Shown: piece after piece, positions 56,888 to 64,000 of the stretch
Numbering within the stretch: position 1 is the first letter of the stretch
Layout of the letters: every line of letters begins with the position of its first letter
Origin: Aristophania vespae
Lineage (GTDB): Bacteria; Pseudomonadota; Alphaproteobacteria; Acetobacterales; Acetobacteraceae
DNA length: 64,000 bases
Assembly: GCF_009906835.1 (NCBI RefSeq)
Contig: NZ_CP047652.1
Span: 1,674,001 to 1,738,000, forward strand
Direction: 5' to 3'
Made by a program: the position numbers and the translations under genes
The notes under the pieces: model-generated
Database searches by the model: none
What the model was told of the DNA's origin: nothing
Seen by the model: the letters and a program-made list of their open reading frames with translations, nothing else

Positions 56888-59800
56888 GTGACGACAAAAG
56901 CCCACCTAGCTCCTGCCTCCCACTCTACGGAAAAATTAACACAAGGTAAAATTACCGTACGTGGTGCCCGCACTCATAATTTGAAAAATATTGATGTGCA
57001 AATCCCTCGTGATACTCTTACTGTCATCACAGGATTATCAGGTTCGGGAAAATCCTCACTCGCTTTTGATACCATTTATGCTGAGGGACAAAGGCGCTAT
57101 GTTGAGTCACTCTCAGCCTATGCGCGTCAATTCCTCGAACTTATGGGTAAGCCAGACGTTGATTCGATAGAAGGGCTGTCTCCTGCGATTTCTATTGAAC
57201 AGAAAACGACCTCAAAAAACCCGCGCTCTACTGTTGGTACAATTACCGAGATTCATGATTATATGCGCCTTTTATGGGCGCGTGTTGGAATCCCTTACTC
57301 CCCCGCGACCGGCTTACCTATTGAATCACAAAGTGTAAGCCAGATGGTTGATCGGGTGCTTGAACTTCCTGAAGGCACGCGCCTGATGTTGCTCGCTCCC
57401 ATTGTGCGTGACCGCAAGGGCGATTGCGCTAAAGAACTGGCCGAATTGGCACGCAAAGGCTTTTCACGCGTGCGGATTGATGGCGCTCTTTATGAGCTTT
57501 CTGAGGTTCCAAAACTCAACCGCAAAACACGACATAATGTTGATGTCGTTATAGACCGTATTGTACTGAAAGAAGGGATTGAGACACGTCTCGCCGATAG
57601 TTTTGAAACGGCTCTAGAACTTTCTGACGGCATTGCCTCAATAGAGGAAGTTTTACGCAATAACGAAACGCGTACGCCCATTACAATTTCTTTTTCTTCA
57701 CGATTTTCCTGCCCCGTCTCGGGGTTTACTCTCGAATCAATAGAGCCTCGTTTATTCTCTTTTAACGCTCCGATGGGAGCCTGCCCTCATTGCGATGGTC
57801 TGGGGACAGAAACACATTTTGACCCTAATCTTATTATCCCTGATGAGTCTCTGACTTTAAGAGAAGGCGCCATTGCCCCTTGGAGAGAAGAAAAGGACCC
57901 TCTTTTTGAGCAAACGCTAGCAGCGCTTGCACGCCACATGAATGAAACGATGGATACAAAATGGGAAAAATTGCGCCCCCAAACGCGCGATTTTCTCATG
58001 AATGGCAGTACTGACATTGTCACCATCCCTTATCAGGACACAAACGGCCAGGTTCATACTATTCAACGCCCGTTTGAAGGGCTTATCGCCCATATGCAAC
58101 GCCGTCTGGCACAGGCGAGCAGTGTTTATGTGCGTGAAGCTTTAGGTCGTTATCAGTCTGACATGCCCTGCCCAGCCTGTAAGGGAGCACGCTTACGGCC
58201 TGAGGCTTTATGCGTTAAGGTCAATGAGCTGGATATTGCCCAGGCCTCTGATATGACAATTCATGAGGCTCTGTCATGGTTCAGCCATGTTGAAGATAGT
58301 CTTACCCCCAAAGAGCAGAAATAGCGCGCCGTATTTTACGTGAAATTACCGAAAGGCTACATTTTCTGGACCGGGTTGGACTGGAATATCTGACTCTGTC
58401 ACGAGGTTCTGCAACATTATCAGGTGGTGAAAGTCAACGCATCCGCCTGGCATCTCAAATTGGTTCGGGCCTGACCGGTGTGCTTTATGTGCTTGATGAG
58501 CCTTCCATCGGGCTGCATCAACGCGATAATGCCCGGCTTTTGGCTATGTTAGAACGGCTCCGTAATTTGGGAAATACGGTTTTAGTCGTCGAGCATGATG
58601 AAGATGCAATCAGACAGGCAGACTATCTTGTCGATATGGGACCTGGTGCAGGAACTCTGGGCGGCCATGTCATTGCTTATGGAACGCCTGAAGAGGTTGC
58701 CCAAAACCCCAAAAGCATTACAGGAGCATGGCTTTCCGGCAAAAAAGGAATAGATGTGCCTTCTGAAAGGCGAGACTCTGAACGTTGGATCACGCTACAT
58801 GGCGCGAAGGGGCATAATTTAAAAGATGTTACAGCTCGTTTCCCTCTCGGAACATTTATTGCCATAACGGGTGTATCAGGTAGTGGTAAATCCACTTTAG
58901 TCATTGATACATTCTACAAAGCCATGGCCCGCCAGGTCATGAAGTCTGGGGTGGTGCCCCTCCCTTATAGCCGCATAGAAGGGGCCGAGCAGATTGATAA
59001 GATCATTGAAATTGATCAATCTCCTATCGGTCGCACCCCACGGTCTAACCCTGCCACCTACACAGATTTATTCACGCCAATTCGGGATTGGTTTTCTGAA
59101 TTACCAGAATCCAAGGCACGCGGTTATAAGCCTGGCCGCTTTTCCTTTAACGTCAAAGGGGGAAGGTGCGAGGCTTGTCAGGGAGATGGTGTTTTAAAAA
59201 TTGAAATGCATTTCTTACCTGATGTGTTTGTAACCTGTGATACCTGTAAGGGTGCCCGTTATAATCGTGAAACATTGGAAGTAAAATTCCGTGGAAAATC
59301 CATTGCTGACGTACTTGCAATGACCATTGATGAAGCGGTGCCCTTTTTTCAGGCTGTACCCAAAATTGCTGAACGACTGGCCATTTTACAGCGCGTGGGA
59401 TTAGGTTATGTTGCACTGGGTCAGCAAGCGACAACCCTTTCTGGCGGCGAAGCCCAGCGCGTTAAACTTGCCAAAGAGCTAGGTCGCCGTGCCACGGGAC
59501 GCACGCTTTATATTCTTGATGAACCGACAACTGGTTTGCATACAGAAGATGTACGCAAATTATTAGAAGTGCTTCATGCCTTGGTAGAGCAGGGCAACAC
59601 AGTACTGGTCATTGAGCACAATCTCGATCTTATCAAAACAGCTGACTGGATCATTGATATTGGTCCGGAAGGCGGATCAGGCGGTGGACAAATTGTCTGT
59701 GAAGGCACACCTGAAGATGTTGTCACCTGTGAGAAAAGCTATACAGGGCGCTTTCTAGCCCCCATGCTCAAGAAAAAACCACTTTCACATCAAAAATCAT

Positions 59801-59952
59801 CTTCAAAAGCTAGGCCTATTCCACCAGCAGAATGGGGGGACAAAAATACAACAGCCTCTCAAGAGACAAAGAAGAAAGGTAAAACAAAACTTGCCAAAAC
59901 ATCTTCACTTTCTGTAAAGAAAAAGCAGAATTCTAAAAAAAATAACAACTAG
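56888..59952 (+). pseudogene. uvrA: UvrA (excinuclease ABC subunit A), split by a one-base frameshift
   Basis: Nucleotide-excision-repair damage sensor. The first half (56888-58324) has Walker [41 protein letters not shown] and the CPVSGF / CPHCDG zinc cysteines. The second frame carries [20 protein letters not shown], a second Walker [41 protein letters not shown] and [18 protein letters not shown]. The break is at about 58317: CAGAAATAGCG reads as stop, while one extra G (CAGGAAATAGCG) would restore [10 protein letters not shown]. Everything else is intact. Either a recent mutation or a sequencing error. GTG start. Confidence 0.9.
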
Positions 59953-59973
59953 ATAACCAAGAGACATTAAGGG

Positions 59974-60306
59974 ATGATGACAGCCTGGCTTTACTTATTT
60001 GCAGCTATTTTGCTTGAAGTAGGGGCTACGACATTACTCAATATGAGTGAGGGTTTTAGGCGTCTTCTCCCAACAAGCGGTTCTCTCATTTTATACGGAA
60101 CAGCATTTTTCTGCTTATCGCGTGCTTTGCGTGATATTCCTTTAGGGATTGCTTACGCCGTATGGTGCGGTTTTGGTATAGTTTGTATTGTAGCAATTGG
60201 ACTAATTGTTTTTCGCCAAAACCTCTCTTTTACGGCTTATTTGGGGATAGCTCTCATCATTATAGGCACGGTTCTTGCCAGTATGGCGGGGGCTGTGCGC
60301 CATTAA
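59974..60306 (+). CDS. SMR-family small multidrug/cation efflux protein
   Basis: 110 residues with four TM helices. The SMR essential Glu is in AAILLEVGATTLLN, and the IPLGIAYAVWCGFGIV and IALIIIGTVLAS segments match EmrE/SugE-type proteins. It would export quaternary cations or guanidinium with protons; which is not decidable. Follows uvrA by 21 bp, and its TAA abuts the ATG of the next gene. Confidence 0.9.
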   Translation: MMTAWLYLFAAILLEVGATTLLNMSEGFRRLLPTSGSLILYGTAFFCLSRALRDIPLGIAYAVWCGFGIVCIVAIGLIVFRQNLSFTAYLGIALIIIGTVLASMAGAVRH

Positions 60307-60801
60307 ATGAGCAACGTTCGAACATTCTGTGAAGGATTAATAGAACGCCCTACACCGGGGAAAACACCCTGGTGTCTCCTTATTCTCCTTTTCGTTGCCT
60401 TTTTTAGCCAAACACTTTTACAAGGTTTTTCTCTCCCGGAAGAAACACCTCGTAGCGCTATCGAACGTCTTTTAGGCGTTGATATCGCCCCTTCTGCTCC
60501 TTTCATGCATCATATGATGGGAGACCATAGGGATATGGCTCATGGGAGTTCGTCTCATCATATAATGAAAGAGGCGGGACCATTTTCCTCAGCAGGATGG
60601 CACCACCATCACCATGGAGATGATAGCTGTTCGCTCTGTTCGCTTCTTGGTCATATTACCTTTGCGATTTGTTTTTTTCAGATTGCAATTGGTACGGGCC
60701 AGTTAGCACGTTTGTCGTGGGAGCGGCCTTCCCAACCCCGGGCGCCTCCCTTTACAGAATGGCGCCTTCCTCCTTCCCGCGCCCCACCATTAGCTCTCTG
60801 A
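60307..60801 (+). CDS. His-rich DUF2946-type protein, probably copper-associated
   Basis: 164 residues. TM segment at about 23-42 (LLILLFVAFFSQTLLQ). A metal-ligand-rich middle includes FMHHMMGDHRDMAHG, SSHHIM and GWHHHHHGDDSCSLC, and a second hydrophobic stretch (LGHITFAICFFQIAIG) follows. The DSCSLC pattern and position before a TonB-dependent receptor are typical of DUF2946 proteins, which accompany copper receptors. Starts directly after the SMR stop. Metal binding is inference from residues. Confidence 0.7.
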   Translation: MSNVRTFCEGLIERPTPGKTPWCLLILLFVAFFSQTLLQGFSLPEETPRSAIERLLGVDIAPSAPFMHHMMGDHRDMAHGSSSHHIMKEAGPFSSAGWHHHHHGDDSCSLCSLLGHITFAICFFQIAIGTGQLARLSWERPSQPRAPPFTEWRLPPSRAPPLAL

Positions 60802-60876
60802 AAAATATCCCGCGCTCATAAGCTTTTTTCAAAAAAGTGATGGGCTTTTTTAGATTGTTTTTCAGGGCGAATCTCT

Positions 60877-63057
60877 GTGTCTAATTCTCAACTGGCATTA
60901 ACAGGCTACATGTCTGTACCTAGGCGCTGTTTGCCATTTTGCACCTTTCTTTTGCTTAGCTCTTTGCTGTCACTCACTCAGGCCAGAGCAGACGACGCAT
61001 TAGATAATGATGACTCCTCTTCTAAGAAAGAAGAAACCATCACTGTTACCAAACAAAAAAAACATTTTTCTCAAAACGCTGATACAACATCTCTCTTTAG
61101 AGATGTCCCAGGTTTTAGCTCTTATTCAGCAGGGGGGCTGTCATCACTACCCGTGCTGAATGGCATGGCTGATGATCGTCTAGCCACCTATATTGATGGG
61201 ATTAGAGTTGGGGCTGATTGTCCTAATCATATGAACCCTGCTTTTTCACAAATTGATATGGATAGTATCGCCTCCAGCAAAGCTACGGGAGGGATAACGT
61301 CTGTCAGTGAAGGAGGCGATTCAATTGGAGGTTCCATTTCTGTAGAGCGGAAAGACCCGCAATTTGCTGAAAAAGGTAAAATTCTCGCCACTGGAAATGC
61401 CCGTGCAGACTGGCGCAGTAATGGTGGTGGCTCAGGTGCTGCCGGCTCCATTACCGTAGCAGATGACACATTAAGTCTGCGCTATACGGCCTCTTATAGT
61501 CATGCCAGTAATTATACAGCTGGTGGGCGCGGTGGGCATGTGGCTTCCACAAATTACCTCAGCTATAATCATGCCGTCACAGCTGGTTTACACCACGAAA
61601 ACCACATGCTCGCTGTCACTTTCAGTCAGCAATCCATGCCTTATCAAGGCTTTCCCAATCAATATATGGATGAGACAAATAACCGCTCTACCTCCGTTAA
61701 TGGGAAATATCTCGGCACATTTGACTGGGGAAATTTAGATATTCGCGGTTTTTGGAAACGTGTTGATCACGCCATGAACATGCTTTCCGATAAAGGCGGT
61801 CATTCTGACACGACAGGCATGCCGATGAATATTGCTGCTCGCAGTGTAGGTTATTCTATCAAAGCGACAATTCCTCTCACAACCATGCAAACTTTAAAAG
61901 TGGGAAGCGAGTTCCAACATAATGGTCTTAATGACTGGTGGCCTCCTCTTAAGGGAAGCATGATGATGGGACCTGGTACTTATCATAATCTCAATGATGC
62001 CCATCGTGACCATTTAGGCCATTTTATCCAGTGGAATTCACAATGGACATCTCGCCTTTCTACTGAAATTGGAATGAGAAGCGATGTTGTCATGATGAAT
62101 ACTGGTGATGTCTCTCCCTATAATATGGGCGGGATGGGACATATGATGACAGGCCACATGATGGGTATGGGCGATGATGCCAAGGCTGCCAAAGCCTTTA
62201 ATGCTTCTAAAAGAGGACGCACAGACGCTAATTTTGATGCCACCGTTATTATTCGTTACAAAGCCACGAATTACCTCACAATAGAGGGTGGCTATGCCCG
62301 CAAAACACGCTCACCCAATCTCTATGAGCGTTATAGTTGGGGGCGTAGTGGTATGTCTTCGCGTATGATTGGCTGGTTTGGTGATGGAAATGGTTATGTT
62401 GGCAATCTTAACCTAAAGCCAGAAATTGCCAATATTGGTAGCATTACCTTCCGCTTCCATGATCCTTATCAGCAACGTTGGGAATTCATGGTGCAACCTT
62501 ATTTCAACCATATCCATAATTACATTAATGTGGAAAAAATTGCCTCGCTCGCAAATGGATTTAACCAGCTGCGCTTTGTCAATCATAACGCTCAGAATTA
62601 TGGAATTAATGCCTCTAGCCGTGTACAACTATGGAGTAATAACCGTTTTGGCACAGGCCAATTTACAACCACATTAAATTGGGTGCGAGGTCAGGATAAG
62701 ACTTCACACACAGGGCTTTATCAGCAAATGCCTCTTAGCGGTATTATTGGATTGCATGAAAGTTATGGCCATTGGTCTGGTCGTGCTGAGCTGACATTAG
62801 TAAAAGCCAAGCGATCTGTTGACTCAATTCGCAGCGAAGCCCGCACACCTGGTTATGCTTTGTTAGGCCTTGGCGCTGGCTATAGCTGGCACACTCTACG
62901 CCTAGATGTTGGATTAGATAATCTGCTGAATCAGCGCTATTTTCTCCCCCTAGGAGGGCGCATGGTCACTGATAAAAACCACCCTACAGGAACATTGCCA
63001 TCGCCTGTTCTCGCCATGGGGCGCTCGGTTAATCTGACATTGAGGGGAAGTTTCTAA
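60877..63057 (+). CDS. TonB-dependent receptor, probable copper receptor (OprC/NosA-like)
   Basis: 726 residues with a signal peptide (cut near QARA), a short TonB-box-like segment (EETITVTKQ), a plug (about 60-160: VPGFSSYSAGGLSSLPVLNG, ATYIDGIRVGADC), a 22-strand barrel and the terminal Phe. His- and Met-rich loops (YHNLNDAHRDHLGHF; MGGMGHMMTGHMMGMGDD) suggest copper. With the preceding gene it forms a metal-uptake pair. GTG start at 60877; the ATG at 60910 is a fair alternative. Its last 20 codons lie in the tandem triplication at the 3' end. Confidence 0.8.
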   Translation: MSNSQLALTGYMSVPRRCLPFCTFLLLSSLLSLTQARADDALDNDDSSSKKEETITVTKQKKHFSQNADTTSLFRDVPGFSSYSAGGLSSLPVLNGMADDRLATYIDGIRVGADCPNHMNPAFSQIDMDSIASSKATGGITSVSEGGDSIGGSISVERKDPQFAEKGKILATGNARADWRSNGGGSGAAGSITVADDTLSLRYTASYSHASNYTAGGRGGHVASTNYLSYNHAVTAGLHHENHMLAVTFSQQSMPYQGFPNQYMDETNNRSTSVNGKYLGTFDWGNLDIRGFWKRVDHAMNMLSDKGGHSDTTGMPMNIAARSVGYSIKATIPLTTMQTLKVGSEFQHNGLNDWWPPLKGSMMMGPGTYHNLNDAHRDHLGHFIQWNSQWTSRLSTEIGMRSDVVMMNTGDVSPYNMGGMGHMMTGHMMGMGDDAKAAKAFNASKRGRTDANFDATVIIRYKATNYLTIEGGYARKTRSPNLYERYSWGRSGMSSRMIGWFGDGNGYVGNLNLKPEIANIGSITFRFHDPYQQRWEFMVQPYFNHIHNYINVEKIASLANGFNQLRFVNHNAQNYGINASSRVQLWSNNRFGTGQFTTTLNWVRGQDKTSHTGLYQQMPLSGIIGLHESYGHWSGRAELTLVKAKRSVDSIRSEARTPGYALLGLGAGYSWHTLRLDVGLDNLLNQRYFLPLGGRMVTDKNHPTGTLPSPVLAMGRSVNLTLRGSF

Positions 63058-63540
63058 CTTCCCCCCCCTTCTCTTTGAGGGAGCTGGTCTCTAGCTCCCT
63101 AAATGAACGGTGTCCCGTTTCTCGGCTAATTTCGCCTGTTGCTGGCATTCACGATAACGCTGACATTGAGCTTTCTGATAGAAACCACCATCCTACGAGA
63201 ACATTACCATCGCCTGTTCCTCGCTACGGGGCGCTCGGTTAATCTGACATTAAGGGGAAGTTTCTAACTTCCTCCTTCTCTTTGAGGGAGCTGGTCTCTA
63301 GCTCCCTAAATGAACGGTGCCCCGTTTCTCGGCTAATTTCGCCTGTTGCTGGCATTCACGATAACGCTGACACTGAGCTTTCTGATAGAAACCATCCTAC
63401 GAGAACATTACCATCGCCTGTTCTCGCTATGAGGCGCTCGGTTAATCTGACATTAAGGGGAAGTTTCTAACTTCCCCCCTTCTCTTTGAGGGAGCTGGTC
63501 TCTAGCTCCCTAAATGGACGGTGCCCCGTTTCTCGGCTAA
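63000..63540. repeat. Tandem triplication (about 205 bp) of a convergent gene junction
   Basis: The end of the receptor gene (SPVLAMGRSVNLTLRGSF), the hairpin GGGAGCTggtctctAGCTCCC and the end of trhO (KRGTVHL...) occur three times in a row. Hairpins start at 63079, 63286 and 63490 (207 and 204 bp apart). Copies have minor substitutions and 1-3 bp indels. The copies nearest each gene are the functional ends. Confidence 0.9.
63079..63100. terminator. Bidirectional terminator hairpin, first of three copies
   Basis: Stem GGGAGCT / AGCTCCC with loop GGTCTCT. Repeated at 63286 and 63490. It separates the convergent receptor and trhO genes; no long T-run, so termination strength is uncertain. Confidence 0.55.
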
Positions 63541-64000
63541 TTTCGCCTGTTGCTGGCGCTCACGATAGCGCTGACGTTGAGCTTCTGTGCGTTTTCCATA
63601 ACAATGAGGGCAGCTCACACCTTCCTCAAATTGAGGAGACGCCTTATCCTCTGCACTAATGGGATTACGGCACGCATGGCATAACTCATAATCACCTGGA
63701 ACAAGCCCATGCCCAACAGACACACGCTGATCGAACACAAAGCACTCACCATCCCATAGGCTTTTTTCCTGAGGGATTTCCTCAAGATATTTTAAAATGC
63801 CGCCTTTAAGATGGTAAACTTCGTCAATTCCTTCCATTCGGGCAAAAGCTGTCGATTTTTCACATCTTATGCCACCAGTGCAGAACATGGCAATTTTTGC
63901 TTTTCTACCCTGTGCTTCGATTTCCTGACGTTTTTGACGAAACCATTCAGGAAATTGACGGAAAGTTTGAATATCGGGGTTAATCGCCCCTTTAAACGTG
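63502..64000 (-). CDS. trhO: tRNA uridine(34) hydroxylase TrhO (rhodanese family), partial
   Basis: The frame runs off the right edge of the window, so the N-terminus is missing. Seen: [19 protein letters not shown], the rhodanese active-site loop [26 protein letters not shown], then a four-Cys motif (CHACRN ... CPHC) and a basic tail. TrhO (YceA) hydroxylates U34 of certain tRNAs using oxygen. The window-edge codons stay in the same frame. Its 3' end lies in the tandem triplication. Confidence 0.9.
   Translation of the reverse strand, partial: TFKGAINPDIQTFRQFPEWFRQKRQEIEAQGRKAKIAMFCTGGIRCEKSTAFARMEGIDEVYHLKGGILKYLEEIPQEKSLWDGECFVFDQRVSVGHGLVPGDYELCHACRNPISAEDKASPQFEEGVSCPHCYGKRTEAQRQRYRERQQQAKLAEKRGTVHLGS

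Overview
The window looks like chromosome of a low-GC acetic acid bacterium (Acetobacteraceae, Alphaproteobacteria). I base this on RecA, RecJ, GlpX, homoserine dehydrogenase and a fused FolB-FolK, on the polyol and sugar genes (sorbitol/xylitol and mannitol-type dehydrogenases, a sugar porter), and on an aspartate decarboxylase/antiporter pair. I cannot name the genus from sequence alone.

Layout. 1-16.5 kb is ordinary chromosome: the end of queC and queD (7-deazaguanine synthesis), a frameshifted polyol dehydrogenase, a queE fragment, a dsbA-folP-folBK-folE operon on the minus strand, a gamma-glutamyltransferase-like lipoprotein, recA, a ferritin-like protein with clpP, then hom-glpX-recJ and tRNA-Glu. 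16.5-23.4 kb holds almost no genes: a 41-copy heptamer array, two type I-E-like CRISPR arrays with near-identical leaders, about 590-bp structured repeats, a 40-bp satellite, one HNH gene and a 65-copy octamer array. 23.4-25.1 kb is very AT-rich and apparently empty. 25.1-29.8 kb is a phage-like island with three regulators, a small basic protein and a compact lysis cassette, but no head, tail or integrase gene. 30.0-36.2 kb carries an outer-membrane channel and an asparaginase / aspartate decarboxylase / aspartate:alanine antiporter operon. Together these would convert asparagine to alanine plus CO2 and could generate proton-motive force.

36.7-45.1 kb is a second repeat block that mirrors the first: a long decayed CRISPR-derived satellite with a 118-bp two-repeat unit, four copies of the 590-bp element, the 40-bp satellite, then a third leader and CRISPR array. 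No cas gene is in the window. 45.1-48.3 kb is a mobile-element graveyard: two direct IS6-family transposase remnants enclose an intact class A beta-lactamase gene and an IS5-type remnant, followed by a broken YefM-type antitoxin and another decayed CRISPR stretch. 48.4-64 kb returns to chromosome: a glycosyltransferase that ends inside an octamer array, a sugar porter, a mannitol-type dehydrogenase, a YetF-like membrane protein, another octamer array, a pirin, a lytic transglycosylase-like lipoprotein, ssb, a frameshifted uvrA, an SMR pump, a likely copper-uptake pair (DUF2946 protein and TonB-dependent receptor), and trhO running off the end.

The main novelty is the pair of repeat blocks. 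CRISPR repeats and their oldest spacers appear to have been copied, amplified and eroded into satellite DNA. They lie among structured 590-bp elements, 40-bp satellites and six non-triplet 7-8 bp tandem arrays, each with its own unit. Two frameshifts in otherwise intact genes (uvrA and the polyol dehydrogenase) may be real decay or consensus errors.
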